Shown here piece by piece: positions 15,256 to 24,797 of a DNA stretch of 64,000 nt. Numbering within the stretch: position 1 is the first letter of the stretch; each line of letters begins with the position of its first letter. Origin of the DNA: Candidatus Methylomirabilis tolerans (GTDB lineage Bacteria; Methylomirabilota; Methylomirabilia; Methylomirabilales; Methylomirabilaceae); contig JAIOIU010000029.1 of assembly GCA_019912425.1 (NCBI GenBank), forward strand, positions 1-64,000, given 5' to 3'. A program made the translations under genes and the position numbers. The notes below the pieces were generated by a model that ran no database searches, had not been told where the DNA came from, and saw only the letters and a list, made by a program, of their open reading frames with translations.

Positions 15256-16743
15256 CTACCCCTCGGACCCGATGATCACATACCGTGTCCCACCGTCCCG
15301 CTTGATCAGAAGAAGAGTCGGTTCGTCCGGCTTGGTTTTCTCCAAGACTCGTCTGACCTGGTTTGCTGTCGTTACCCGTACCCGGTTGATCTCCAGGATC
15401 AGGTCTCCGGGTTGCAACCCGGCCGCGTCACCAGGACTATCAGGTTCGACCTCCGTGATCACAATCCCTTTCTCACCCTTCAGTCCGAACTTGTGGGAGA
15501 GCGCCGGATTGAGTTCCTGAATATCGATCCCCAGCTTCGTTTTCGGAGAGGACGACGTCATGGCTACCACCTGCTCCTCTTTAAGCTCACCAATCTTGAC
15601 ATGCAGCGTAAGTTCGGCCCCGTCGCGAATAACTTTCATGGGGACCTCTTTTCCCACCGGGGTGCTGGCCACGATGTGCGGCAACTCAGTGGAGAACTTG
15701 ACTGTCTTGCTATTAAACTCCACGATGACATCCCCCTGCTTGACTCCCGCCTGTTCGGCCGGCGATCCCTCCATGACATCCGACACCAGGGCGCCATTTG
15801 TCTGCTTGAGGGAGAATTTCTTGCCCAAGTCAGGGGTAATCGGCTGAATCGCTACGCCAAGCCATCCTCTGGTGACCTGTCCACGGTCTTTCAACTGCGG
15901 CAAAACCTCCTTAATCATTGCGATAGGAATCGCAAAGCCGATTCCGATCGAACCGCCTGTAGGGCTCAGGATGGCGGTGTTCACCCCCACCGCCTCACCG
16001 TTCGCGTTGATCAGCGGTCCACCGCTGTTACCCCGATTAATAGAGGCATCGGTCTGGATAAAGTTGTCATACGGGCCTTCTCCGATGAACCGGCCTTTGG
16101 CGCTGACAATGCCAGTGGTGACCGTCTGGTTCAGACCGAATGGATTACCGATCGCCATGACCGGCTCGCCGACCTCCAGTTTATCCGAGTCGCCGAACGG
16201 GATAACAGGCAGATTGGAGGCCTCAATTTTAATGAGGGCAATATCAGTCTTTGGGTCTCTCCCGATTACCTTGGCCTTGAACTCCCGACTATCTCCAAGC
16301 TTTACAGTAATGTCCGTAGCATTCTCAACGACGTGGTTATTTGTCAGGATATAGCCATCTTTGTTGATAATGAATCCGGAACCAAGACTGGTCGCCTTGA
16401 ACTGCCGCGGGCTCTCACCGAAGTACCGTTTAAAGAACTCGTTGAAGGGGTCGTCCTCACCGAAAGGGCCGCGAGACGGGACGCCCCTTCCCTTGACCAC
16501 CTGAGTGGTGCTGATATTCGCCACAGCGGGAGTCAGCTCCTTCGCCAACCGAACCCAGAGCTTCCCGTCTGAGATCTGACTTGTACTAAATACTCCACTC
16601 TCCCGTTTTTCAGTCCAAAATCCCGCAGTCGTCGCCTTTGAGAGTGGAACAAGATTCAAGGAGGCCGTGACCAACACTCCAAGAATCAAACAGGACGCTG
16701 CCACTGCTATTAAGGTTCTGCCGTTAAACCGTCCATTACGCAT
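15256..16743 (-). CDS. degP: DegP/HtrA-type periplasmic serine protease (Do family)
   Basis: A 495-residue envelope protease and chaperone. The N-terminal hydrophobic segment (about 10-32) is a signal anchor or signal peptide. The catalytic triad is visible as NNHVVENATDI (His), DPKTDIALIKI (Asp) and RGNSGGPLINANGEAVG (Ser). Two PDZ domains follow, with carboxylate-binding loops RGWLGVAIQ and KLGIDIQEL. ATG 16743 has GGGGG 6 nt upstream; an ATG at 16791 in the same frame has a weaker site. It lies 11 bp from queE but is an unrelated function. MucD and DegQ are the close alternatives for naming. Confidence 0.93.
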   Translation of the reverse strand: MRNGRFNGRTLIAVAASCLILGVLVTASLNLVPLSKATTAGFWTEKRESGVFSTSQISDGKLWVRLAKELTPAVANISTTQVVKGRGVPSRGPFGEDDPFNEFFKRYFGESPRQFKATSLGSGFIINKDGYILTNNHVVENATDITVKLGDSREFKAKVIGRDPKTDIALIKIEASNLPVIPFGDSDKLEVGEPVMAIGNPFGLNQTVTTGIVSAKGRFIGEGPYDNFIQTDASINRGNSGGPLINANGEAVGVNTAILSPTGGSIGIGFAIPIAMIKEVLPQLKDRGQVTRGWLGVAIQPITPDLGKKFSLKQTNGALVSDVMEGSPAEQAGVKQGDVIVEFNSKTVKFSTELPHIVASTPVGKEVPMKVIRDGAELTLHVKIGELKEEQVVAMTSSSPKTKLGIDIQELNPALSHKFGLKGEKGIVITEVEPDSPGDAAGLQPGDLILEINRVRVTTANQVRRVLEKTKPDEPTLLLIKRDGGTRYVIIGSEG

Positions 16744-16956
16744 CGTATCCCCCTGCAATGCTGTCGCCTTAGTCCGTTCCCTGTTCGACATGCCCCGATT
16801 CGTATGGTTATGACATGACGGTAAGCGGGGACGTTTAGCAAAAACTTTCCACGGTCGGCCACGCCGCTCACGGTCTTTATTGGTCTAAGCTTAGCAGACT
16901 CATCGCGTAAATTCAACATACCCCCCTGTTCCAGGAAGACGCTTGAGGACGGCGAC

Positions 16957-16985
16957 TTGACGCAGGTTCCGGTGTGGCCTACACT
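16957..16985 (+). promoter_or_regulatory. Promoter of the DUF3386-like gene
   Basis: TTGACG (16957-16962), a 17-bp spacer and TACACT (16980-16985). Transcription would begin about 55-60 nt before the ATG at 17050. It faces away from the protease gene. Confidence 0.6.
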
Positions 16986-17049
16986 GCATGCGGCGAAATG
17001 TTCTCAGTCCTGTGGAGACTACGTGCTCTTAGAGAGGAGAACGGAACTC

Positions 17050-17790
17050 ATGAAAAGACGGTCACGGTGGATCCCAAGCCTGCTGTTCGCTATCCTTCTT
17101 CTCGTCTTTGCAGGTAATCCCCTCGAAGCCCAGGAGGTTCACGACGATCCTGATGCCCGTGCCCTCCTGGAGGGGGCCCGCCAGCATCTCGTCGTGTGGG
17201 ACCGCTTTCCGGGCTTTAAGGCAACACTAGAGGTAGACCGGGATGGAAAACGATCGGGTGGTGAACTGACGGTCCTCCCTTCCGGAAAGGTGGAAGTTGA
17301 GCTTCAAGACCGGGAAGCGGCAGAATGGGCCAGCGGGATACTGAAGTCGATCGTCAACCATAGACTGAAGATGGACACACACAAGCATGAGGAGGCGCCG
17401 GTTGCCTTCGGCCCTGAGGATCAGCATCCACTGGGACGCATGGTGAAGAAAGGCGACCGATCCTCATCGACGTACCGCATCAAGGGTCAACAGATCCTCC
17501 AGGTCAACCAGAGGATAGAAAAAGGATGGTTGAGCCTCAACGTCTTAGAGTACGTCCAGACGCTTCAAGGCTTCTTGTCCAAGCGGGTGGCCATCTTTCA
17601 GTTCGACGAAAAGGGTTCGCTTGTAAAAAGCACCGTCTTTACCGATGAGTACGTCGAGGTAGAGAGGCTCTGGCTTCCCAAGTCCCGCATGATCATCTCC
17701 GCCCAAGGGGGAAAGATCGGGGTTTCAACACTTCAGTTTCAAGAGCACCGCCTGCTCCCGAAAGAAGCAGCCAAGGCCCCGGCTCCCTGA
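17050..17790 (+). CDS. Exported DUF3386-like protein
   Basis: A 246-residue protein with a signal peptide (MKRRSRWIPSLLFAILLLVF..., cleavage near EAQ, about residue 30). The mature part begins ALLEGARQHLVVWDRFPGFKATLEV, matching my memory of DUF3386, a family of unknown function first noted in cyanobacteria; the rest is predicted mainly beta strand. ATG 17050 has GAGAGGAGAAC upstream. It stands alone with its own promoter and no operon partner. No catalytic motif is visible. Confidence 0.65.
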   Translation: MKRRSRWIPSLLFAILLLVFAGNPLEAQEVHDDPDARALLEGARQHLVVWDRFPGFKATLEVDRDGKRSGGELTVLPSGKVEVELQDREAAEWASGILKSIVNHRLKMDTHKHEEAPVAFGPEDQHPLGRMVKKGDRSSSTYRIKGQQILQVNQRIEKGWLSLNVLEYVQTLQGFLSKRVAIFQFDEKGSLVKSTVFTDEYVEVERLWLPKSRMIISAQGGKIGVSTLQFQEHRLLPKEAAKAPAP

Positions 17791-17877
17791 TCCCGGGTGC
17801 CATCGGCGCACAGGAAGGCGGGAATGTAGTTATCTTCCTGGCCCCGGGGTTGACGCGGTCCAGGGGTCGGACTCTCC

Positions 17878-19416
17878 CTAGGACTGACAACGACTGTCGC
17901 GTAGATGTAGCACCAGCAGGAACAGGCCGCTCAGTCCGTACATGAGGGCGAATTCCGGCGCCGCCGCCAGCCCCAACTTATTCTGCACCCCTGAGGGGGC
18001 CAGATCGTAAGCATGGATCAGACCGATCATCGACAGCCCTGCGGCAATCGCTGTCCAGACAGCCGCCCTCAGGAACTCCCGCTCTATCACCGATACCAGG
18101 ATGGCAGCGAGGATCATTGAGCTGAGCAGGAACCCCTGGCTCAGCGCGATGATCCCGTGGATATGCAGGTCGCGCCCAAAGGCCGGCGCCACCTCGAACA
18201 AGGTCCGGCCCGCCTTCTGTAGGGTCGTCTCGATCAAAGTGAGTGCCCAGGCTGCCAGTGAGGGAACCAGGCCGAAGGCTACGGCCAGGGTATGCCGTTT
18301 CGGCACCTCCTGGAAGGCTTGGGCTGTGATGATGATCCCGATCCACAACAGGATGCCGAGGGTCGCCTCGATCGGAATATAGTGGAGGATCAGGGTGACC
18401 CCTCCGAGCAAGCACAGGGCGGCAATGATCGTTCCGTTCAGAATCGAGTAGCCCGCTCTGGCGCCCATCGCTTTCCAGCCTGGATGCCCGATATAGATCG
18501 TTGTCGGAAAGGGGCTACCGAACAGGGCCGCCATCACGCTGCCGATCCCGTTGATCAGGAGCGACGATCGCGTGGGGTATCGATCACCGGCCGCCTCTGC
18601 ACTCTCCAGGTTCTGAAGTGAGCCGATCACGTTGAACAGCCCCATCGGGAAGATGATCGAGAGGAACCGCCATCCCATCGGCCCTTGCAGCACGGCAAGG
18701 AGATCCCCTATGGTTGGGCTGGGGGGATAGAGGGCCAGACGATAAGGTTCCGCTGAGGGCTGGAAGTACGGCAGACCCGCCGCGCGCAGGATCCACGCCA
18801 GACCGGTCCCGACGAGGACGGCGGCCAGGCCTCCGGGCATTCCAAGCGGCAGGCGGGCATGCGAGCCATACGAGATCAGGATCATCAGCATCGGGAGCAG
18901 TGCGATTGCGGGGGTGGCAAAAATCTGGAAGGTGAAACCCATGGCGATGAAGGTGATCGCCACACCCGCGAGTGCCGACAGCAGCGCTGCCCGTGGCGTA
19001 TGGCGTCTCACCCGGTCCCCGACAAAGGCTCCCGCCGTCTCCATGATTCCGCTGAGCAGGCAGGCCAGTAGCCCGGCCTGCCAGGCCAGGGTGGGATTGC
19101 CGGTCTCCTGATAAACGGGCCCCATGATCAGGAACAGGAAGGCGAGGAGACTTGGGGTATTGATTCCGTACGGCAGGGCGGTTACATCGGTCCGGCCGCT
19201 CTCGCGCATCAGCCGCCTCGCCTGCCAGGCATAGAGGAGATTACCGATCAGGATCGAGACGGCAGCGCCCGGAAGGATCCGCCCGGTGATCAGTTCTGGG
19301 GGCAGCCCGCTCACCTGCCGACCCAGCACGGCGATCACCATGAGCTGTAGCAGATTGTCGATGAACAGGCCGAAGAAGCCGTCGATGTCGCCTCGGACAA
19401 ACCAGCGGTGTTTCAT
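17878..19416 (-). CDS. NCS2-type purine/xanthine permease
   Basis: A 512-residue membrane protein with 12-14 hydrophobic helices, beginning FVRGDIDGFFGLFIDNLLQLMVI. Motifs such as RTDVTALPYGINTPS, FPMGLFNVIGSLQNLESAEAAGDRYPTRSSLL and GSPFPTTIYIGHPGWKAMGARAGYS match NCS2 (nucleobase:cation symporter) proteins; the central NLES-type segment lines the substrate site. It lies 14 bp downstream of guanine deaminase, so it probably imports guanine, xanthine or hypoxanthine. ATG 19416 is preferred; a GTG at 19458 would overlap guaD. Neither has an ideal ribosome site. Confidence 0.85.
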   Translation of the reverse strand: MKHRWFVRGDIDGFFGLFIDNLLQLMVIAVLGRQVSGLPPELITGRILPGAAVSILIGNLLYAWQARRLMRESGRTDVTALPYGINTPSLLAFLFLIMGPVYQETGNPTLAWQAGLLACLLSGIMETAGAFVGDRVRRHTPRAALLSALAGVAITFIAMGFTFQIFATPAIALLPMLMILISYGSHARLPLGMPGGLAAVLVGTGLAWILRAAGLPYFQPSAEPYRLALYPPSPTIGDLLAVLQGPMGWRFLSIIFPMGLFNVIGSLQNLESAEAAGDRYPTRSSLLINGIGSVMAALFGSPFPTTIYIGHPGWKAMGARAGYSILNGTIIAALCLLGGVTLILHYIPIEATLGILLWIGIIITAQAFQEVPKRHTLAVAFGLVPSLAAWALTLIETTLQKAGRTLFEVAPAFGRDLHIHGIIALSQGFLLSSMILAAILVSVIEREFLRAAVWTAIAAGLSMIGLIHAYDLAPSGVQNKLGLAAAPEFALMYGLSGLFLLVLHLRDSRCQS

Positions 19417-19430
19417 AGGTAGAATCGATT

Positions 19431-20762
19431 TCAGATCTCCCTCTCGTTCTTTCCGCACGAACGGCGATCATAGCAGAGGTCTCCCCGAACGTAGGTCCGC
19501 TCGACGATGCGGTCATCTCCCTGAAAGATCATGCGGGAGAGCAGCGTCTCGGAAGAGAGTTCCGTCCCTGTTGCTGTCGAGAAGGGGCTCAGTCTTTGTG
19601 GATTCACAATGATGAAGTCCGCCTCTTTGCCGCGATCAAGGCTGCCGATTGTATCGTCGAGTCCCAACGCCTTTGCGCCTCCCAGGGTCGCCATATATAA
19701 GGCGGTGGCCGGGGAAATGTCTCCACCACGAAAATCAGGGAGAAAACGGCGGGCCGTGTGCACATAAATCGCCGAGCGCATGATTTCAAATGGAGACAGG
19801 GTTGGCCCGCCGCCCACGTCTGACCCTAGACCAATCCGTAGCCCTATGTCCATAAGCTCGCGCAGGGGCATGAGTCCGCTCTTGAGGAAAAGGTTTGAGG
19901 TGGGGCAGTGAGACACACAGGTCCCCGTCTCGGTTAGCAGGCGCCGCTCATCGGAGCTGACATAGATTGCGTGGGCCAGCATAGTCTTTGGACCTAAGAG
20001 GCCGGCCCTGAAGTAGACATCGGTATAGCTTTGCGTCTCCGGGAATAATTCTCTTACCCATTGTAGCTCAGCAGGATGTTCGGCTAAATGGGTCTGAATG
20101 TACGCACCATACTGGCCGGCCAGGTCACTCACAGCCCTCATTAGAGCCCTGCTGCATGTCGGAGCAAACCTCGGGGTAAAGGCGTAGAGTAACCTTCCAT
20201 TGGCTGCGCCGTGCCACGTCCGGCACACATCCTCGCTTGCTTGAAGAGATTCCGACGTGTTCTCCAGGAGGACATCCGGAGCGTTCTGGTCCATCATGAC
20301 CTTCCCGATGATCGCCCTGATCCCTGTTTTTTCCGCCCACTCAAAGGCCACGTGGGTACTGTCCTTCTGGACCGAGCAATAGATGGCAGCGGTAGTCACA
20401 CCATGGGAGAGGAGCGATCGAAAGAAAAGGGGGCAGAGGGTATCGGCGACCTCAGGTGTGAACGCCCTCTCTGCGGGAAAGATATACGTCTTGAGCCACT
20501 CCAGCAGTTCTTTACCATGCAGCGCAATCATCCCATACTGAGGCAGGTGGATGTGGGTGTCGATGAAACCGGGCAGGATCAGGCGATCCGAGTAGTCAAC
20601 TACGGTGGCACTCGGATACTGCTGTTTTACTTCATGATATTCCCCGACTTCAAGCATTGTGCCGCTTCCATCTACGACTATTCCTCCGTCCACATGAAGC
20701 GTATACCGATCTTCTGCGATCGGATTCAAGATATGCCCGCGGAATAATCTCATTTGCGGCAT
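19431..20762 (-). CDS. guaD: Guanine deaminase
   Basis: A 443-residue amidohydrolase that converts guanine to xanthine and ammonia. The zinc ligands and substrate residues are visible: PGFIDTHIHLPQYG (HxH), TPRFAPTCS, QTHLAEHPAEL, HCPTSNLFLKSG and LGSDVGGG, the order typical of GuaD. The protein is of normal length. It is upstream of the NCS2 permease, making a purine-salvage pair for nitrogen. ATG 20762 lacks a clear Shine-Dalgarno sequence; ATG 20753 is an alternative. The upstream L,D-transpeptidase ends 7 bp before it, but is functionally unrelated. Confidence 0.92.
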   Translation of the reverse strand: MPQMRLFRGHILNPIAEDRYTLHVDGGIVVDGSGTMLEVGEYHEVKQQYPSATVVDYSDRLILPGFIDTHIHLPQYGMIALHGKELLEWLKTYIFPAERAFTPEVADTLCPLFFRSLLSHGVTTAAIYCSVQKDSTHVAFEWAEKTGIRAIIGKVMMDQNAPDVLLENTSESLQASEDVCRTWHGAANGRLLYAFTPRFAPTCSRALMRAVSDLAGQYGAYIQTHLAEHPAELQWVRELFPETQSYTDVYFRAGLLGPKTMLAHAIYVSSDERRLLTETGTCVSHCPTSNLFLKSGLMPLRELMDIGLRIGLGSDVGGGPTLSPFEIMRSAIYVHTARRFLPDFRGGDISPATALYMATLGGAKALGLDDTIGSLDRGKEADFIIVNPQRLSPFSTATGTELSSETLLSRMIFQGDDRIVERTYVRGDLCYDRRSCGKNEREI

Positions 20763-20769
20763 GATAAGG

Positions 20770-21666
20770 TCACTTCACAATTCCTTCCAATTGATGTTGC
20801 GCTCCGGAAGGGACGTGTGGGGCAGACTTTACGCTTGAGTGAGCCCGGCTTGATCCTCGCTGTGGAACCGGCGCTTGGCCGACAATCAGCACCCGTGGCC
20901 CGCTGTCCAGAATCCGATATTTCTCGTCCTCCGGTAGAGGCGCCAGTACCCAGTTATAGAGGGTCCTGGCATCCTCAAGGATCGGCTCATGGGGGTATCC
21001 ATAATACTTTTTTTGCATCGGCTCATCGTACAATCCGATGCAGCCATGCGAGGCTGGGTATCCGGGAATATCGCGCCCATGAATCCAGTATACGTTGCCC
21101 ACCGGGCTGATATGGAATCGAAGAGCGTAGTTCATCGGATACGGGGTATTAGTCTTCTCGATGGTATAGCGAGATGAATGGTGATGACGGTGGGCGGCGG
21201 TGATTGCAAATTCGCCTGTCGGGGTTTCGTTTCCTCTCTCGCCTGTGGCTATCGGTACCGAAAACGCCAGTCGACCATGCTCATATGCTCCAAGGAACTG
21301 CTCCGTAAGGTCAATCAGGATAAACTTAGCTTCGCCGACTGCCAGGGGATACTCCTGAGGCATCGGCGTAAAACCGGCTATGTCCTCAAGGCGCCTGGGG
21401 ACCTTCAGAGAAATGCCGGGATGGGCATGGCGCCGGTCGATCCGGTTGAATCGCGCCACATCCACCCACCGGCTTCCGAATAGGGTTTCCAGCGTCTCGC
21501 GAGCACGCAAACGCTGACACTCCCACTCTAGTCCGGCATCACTAGGGTACTTAATGGCACAGCGGGAAGGAGGCGCGGGGGAACTTACGCCCCAGAGTTC
21601 AGCGGGCGCAGAGAATAGGAAGAGGCAGACGAGAACGGAAGCGAGCCAACAGTAGTACCGGCTCAC
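20770..21666 (-). CDS. L,D-transpeptidase (YkuD domain)
   Basis: A 298-residue exported enzyme that cross-links peptidoglycan stem peptides or attaches proteins to them. A signal peptide (about 1-26) is followed by a LysM-like segment (LETLFGSRWVDVARFNRI...HPGISLKVP) for cell-wall binding. The YkuD active site is IHGRDIPGYPASHGCIGL, with His and Cys in the HG-(n)-SHGC arrangement. ATG 21666 overlaps the DUF882 gene by 4 bp (ATGA), so the two envelope proteins are coupled. The C-terminal 30 residues are low in complexity. Confidence 0.92.
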   Translation of the reverse strand: MSRYYCWLASVLVCLFLFSAPAELWGVSSPAPPSRCAIKYPSDAGLEWECQRLRARETLETLFGSRWVDVARFNRIDRRHAHPGISLKVPRRLEDIAGFTPMPQEYPLAVGEAKFILIDLTEQFLGAYEHGRLAFSVPIATGERGNETPTGEFAITAAHRHHHSSRYTIEKTNTPYPMNYALRFHISPVGNVYWIHGRDIPGYPASHGCIGLYDEPMQKKYYGYPHEPILEDARTLYNWVLAPLPEDEKYRILDSGPRVLIVGQAPVPQRGSSRAHSSVKSAPHVPSGAQHQLEGIVK

Positions 21667-22229
21667 CAGTGCCTAAATGCTCCAGAATCCAGATGGACAA
21701 ACCCTCTACGAGGATAATAGCCTACGCCACCATATCTCAGATCGAGCGCAGTTTTCTTAATGAGATTCGAACCAATCCCTGGAATGCGGATATCTACAGC
21801 CTTGCCGGACAGATGGAGGCTATGCCTGGCAACGCGCCGACCTTTTCGTCGCAGCAGTCGATTGTACTCAGGCGATCTGAAACCCGATATGACGTGGATT
21901 TCGTTATCCCCCCCCAATTGCTTATCTACCGCATTTAAAAACTCAATCATCCGGACGTCCATCCTGGTCGCCCGGTTTGTATAATGACAGCGAAGGAGAT
22001 GGTCAATGGCGCCCAAAGCATCCGGGTCATATTGACCGGATGGGTCTCTGTAGGTGACGTCCAGTCGCTCATGTGTGTGGGTGTTCAACAGGCAGAGCCT
22101 TCCCTCCTGGCCTGACGGAACCATAAGGTCCTGTGCCCACACCGGCTTACCGACCAGCAAGAAAGCAGAAGCAAGAGAAGCCTTCAGGAAGGATCTACGT
22201 GTCCAATGGTGGTGAGCCGATCCCGTCAT
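21663..22229 (-). CDS. DUF882 / peptidase M15-like protein with Tat signal
   Basis: A 188-residue protein. RRSFLKASLASAFLLVG is a twin-arginine signal, so it is exported folded. The rest (LCLLNTHTHERLDVTYRD..., HVISGFRSPEYN, SLHLSGKAVDIRIPG, GVGYYPRRGFVHLDSG) matches DUF882/YcbK, a peptidase M15-like fold; the H-(6)-D and FVHLD residues would bind zinc. Role: trimming of cell-wall peptides, or a structural analogue. ATG 22229 has GAGGT 5 nt upstream and is chosen over a TTG at 22271. Confidence 0.87.
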   Translation of the reverse strand: MTGSAHHHWTRRSFLKASLASAFLLVGKPVWAQDLMVPSGQEGRLCLLNTHTHERLDVTYRDPSGQYDPDALGAIDHLLRCHYTNRATRMDVRMIEFLNAVDKQLGGDNEIHVISGFRSPEYNRLLRRKGRRVARHSLHLSGKAVDIRIPGIGSNLIKKTALDLRYGGVGYYPRRGFVHLDSGAFRHW

Positions 22230-22326
22230 TCTGACCTCGACAGATTGTGGGCCGAACAGCCGTTGTATCAAAAAGCGCGTGTGAGCTTAACAGACGAAGC
22301 GCGCAACGGTCAACAGGAAAAACTAC

Positions 22327-22398
22327 CCCAAGAATCGCGACTGCTACGTGTCATTGCGAACGAAATGAACGGGTACGTTGCCAATCGTGATTCTTGGG
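22327..22398. repeat. 72-bp hairpin repeat between DUF882 and permease genes
   Basis: CCCAAGAATCGCGA (22327-22340) and TCGTGATTCTTGGG (22385-22398) pair with one G-T wobble. The centre contains GTCATTGCGAACGAAATGA, similar to the widely dispersed bacterial GTCATTGCGAGCGAA repeat. It could also end transcription of either operon. Confidence 0.5.
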
Positions 22399-22449
22399 AC
22401 TACGCAATCTATCCATGCGACCGGAACCCGAGATTATATGGCTCTTGTT

Positions 22450-23616
22450 CTAAGCCGCCCGGAGCGCGTCCACGATCTTCAATCGCGCCGCGCGCACCGC
22501 GGGCAGGAACCCGCCGACCAGCCCCATTACGAGTGCAAACACGAGCGACTTCCCGACAATTTCCGACGTGAGTGTGAACCGGAAGGCGAGCTCCGAGAAC
22601 GACTGCCAGTTCATCGTGGAGATCTGTACGAGCTGCATCGCCGAGGCGAACGCCAGTCCCACTATCCAGCCGACCAGTCCGAGGACGAGCGCCTCCGCGA
22701 GAAACGCGACAAGGATCGAGCGGCGCTGGAACCCGAGGGCGCGCAACGCACCGATCTCCGACGTTCGGGTTGCCACCGCAGCGTACATCGTGATCATCGC
22801 ACCGATCATTGCGCCGACTGAGAAGATGACCGAGAGCGTCAACCCGAGGTAGCTGATAAAGTTCGACATGACCTGCGACTGCTCCTCGTAGAAGGTGCGC
22901 TCACGCTTGACATCGAGCGTGAGCCGCGGGTCGGACTCGAGACGCCGCTTCAGCGCGTCGAACTGCGATGGGTCGGCGAGGCGCGCGGCAACCGACGAGA
23001 ACGCCGTGCGTCGGAACGCCTGGATCATCTGCTCGCCGTCGCCCCACACCTCGGAGTCAAACGCCGATCCGCCCGCATCGAATACGCCGACTACTGTCCA
23101 ATGACGGCCGCCAAAACGAAGCTGTTCGCCGATACCCGTACCGTCGAAGCGCTCGGCGATGCTTCTACCCACAGTAATCTCGGTGCTGCCCGGCCGAAAC
23201 ATCCGTCCGGAGATCACCCGGACCTGCGGACGGAGGGCGAGACCCTGTGCGCCCACCCCGCGCACGGTCACGTTAGTCGGTACCCCGGTACCGCGCTTCG
23301 GCTGCGTGATCAGTACGACGACCTCCTTTGACGCCATCTGCGCCCCGCCTGGGCCGATCGCAATCTCCGGCTGGCTCTCGATGATCGCCGCCTGCGCGCG
23401 GGCGACCCCGCTCTGGATTTCGGTACCGGACGAGCGACGGGTCACGAGGATATTGTCGGGGTGCCCTGTCGCGACGAGCGTTTTCTTGAGTCCGGCGTCG
23501 AGCATCATCACCGCGGCAAATACAAAGACGACGAGCGCCATCCCGCCCGCGGTCAGCGCGGTAGTATACTTTCGAGCCCAGAGGTTACGTATACTGTACG
23601 AGACGGGAATCGGCAT
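22450..23616 (-). CDS. MacB/FtsX-type ABC permease
   Basis: A 388-residue membrane subunit: one helix near the N-terminus (about 18-40), a periplasmic MacB-type domain (about 45-260), then three C-terminal helices starting with MSNFISYLGLTLSVIFSVGAMIGAM, including the FtsX motif TRTSEIGALRALGFQRRSILVAFLAEAL. It couples ATP hydrolysis to mechanical movement in the periplasm rather than forming a channel. It is the fourth and last gene of the operon adaptor-ATPase-permease-permease (26751 to 22450). The DNA is clearly richer in GC than its neighbours. Confidence 0.88.
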   Translation of the reverse strand: MPIPVSYSIRNLWARKYTTALTAGGMALVVFVFAAVMMLDAGLKKTLVATGHPDNILVTRRSSGTEIQSGVARAQAAIIESQPEIAIGPGGAQMASKEVVVLITQPKRGTGVPTNVTVRGVGAQGLALRPQVRVISGRMFRPGSTEITVGRSIAERFDGTGIGEQLRFGGRHWTVVGVFDAGGSAFDSEVWGDGEQMIQAFRRTAFSSVAARLADPSQFDALKRRLESDPRLTLDVKRERTFYEEQSQVMSNFISYLGLTLSVIFSVGAMIGAMITMYAAVATRTSEIGALRALGFQRRSILVAFLAEALVLGLVGWIVGLAFASAMQLVQISTMNWQSFSELAFRFTLTSEIVGKSLVFALVMGLVGGFLPAVRAARLKIVDALRAA

Positions 23617-23632
23617 AGCCCCACCTTCGCGA

Positions 23633-24790
23633 TCACCCGATCGCGCGCAGCCCCTCCACGATCTTCACTGTCGCCGCCCGCCGCCCGGGCACAACCGCCG
23701 ACGCGACGCCGACGCCGAGCGCGCAGAGGATTTGCAGTATGACGGTCTCGCCGCTCACCTTGAATACCGGAAACAGCGTGCCTACCTTCGCCGCGAACCA
23801 ATCGCTGACCGGAAATGTGGTCGCAATGCCGATCACCGCCCCGATGGCAGCGATCGCGACCGATTCGCCGACGATGAGCGCCGCGATGTAGACGGGCGAG
23901 AACCCGAGGACCTTGAGCGTCGCATACTCGGAGAGCCGTTCGCGGGCGGTCATCGCCATCGTATTCGCCATGACCGCAAGAATGATCACGATCACCACGT
24001 AGGACACGATCCTGATCGCGATGACGAGCGCCTCCGTCTGCTTGACGAAGCCGATCTGAAATGCGCGTTCGGTTTCGGTCAACGTCTCGGCGAGCGAGTT
24101 CTTAAACGCCACGTCGATCGCGCGACTCACCTCGGCTACGCGGTCGATGTCGGTCACGTCGACCAGATAGACACCGACTTGATCGGCGTAGCTACGGGAA
24201 CGCTTCTTCATTGTCTCGTTGAGGTACTCCCAATGAAAGAACATCTGCGAGGTGTCGGTCTTTGCATCGATGCCGTCGTAGATGGCCCGCACCGTGAACT
24301 CCCAGGTGCCCGGATAGATCGTACCGCGCAGCGGCAGTACGTCGCCGACATTCAGGTGGTATGTGCCGGCGAGCTTGCGGCCGATGACGGCGCCCTTGCG
24401 GTCGCGAAGAAAGGTAGTGAACTCTTGCAGCGCAACGAGGTACTCGGGGTACATCGCGAAATAGGTGCGCGGCTCGATGGCGAACTGCGGAAAGAAATTT
24501 TTGGGGTCCTGATAGATGCCGGCGAACCATGTCGCGTGCGACACGGCGCGCACGCCATCGACGGCGCGGATCCGGTCGCGATAGCTGAGCGGCAGCGGGA
24601 ACGTAAGCGAGACCGCGTTGCGCGTGACGAGCCGCGTCGGGGCCGCGCCTGCAGCGCCGGCGTACCATGCGTCCACAACCGTCTGCAGCAGTCCGAACGA
24701 CAGGATCGCCACTACCAGGCCGAGCAGCGTGAGCGCGGTACGCAGCCTGTGGCGCAGCGCATTGCGGAGCACGAGCTTCAGAAACTGCAC
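23633..24790 (-). CDS. MacB/FtsX-type ABC permease
   Basis: A 385-residue paralogue of the next gene: MQFLKLVLRNALRHRLRTALTLLGLVVAIL holds the first helix, then comes a periplasmic domain, and the FtsX motif appears as ARERLSEYATLKVLGFSPVYIAALIVGES with two further helices. Two unequal permeases suggest a heterodimer, unlike classical MacB, which is a fused homodimer. The start is GTG 24790, 7 bp after the ATPase stop. The gap to the following permease is 16 bp. Confidence 0.88.
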   Translation of the reverse strand: MQFLKLVLRNALRHRLRTALTLLGLVVAILSFGLLQTVVDAWYAGAAGAAPTRLVTRNAVSLTFPLPLSYRDRIRAVDGVRAVSHATWFAGIYQDPKNFFPQFAIEPRTYFAMYPEYLVALQEFTTFLRDRKGAVIGRKLAGTYHLNVGDVLPLRGTIYPGTWEFTVRAIYDGIDAKTDTSQMFFHWEYLNETMKKRSRSYADQVGVYLVDVTDIDRVAEVSRAIDVAFKNSLAETLTETERAFQIGFVKQTEALVIAIRIVSYVVIVIILAVMANTMAMTARERLSEYATLKVLGFSPVYIAALIVGESVAIAAIGAVIGIATTFPVSDWFAAKVGTLFPVFKVSGETVILQILCALGVGVASAVVPGRRAATVKIVEGLRAIG

Positions 24791-24797
24791 CGGGCGT

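Noticed and set aside
15178-16572. 464-codon plus-strand frame opposite the DegP-type protease
   Set aside because: Shadow frame; the opposite strand has the full catalytic triad and two PDZ domains.
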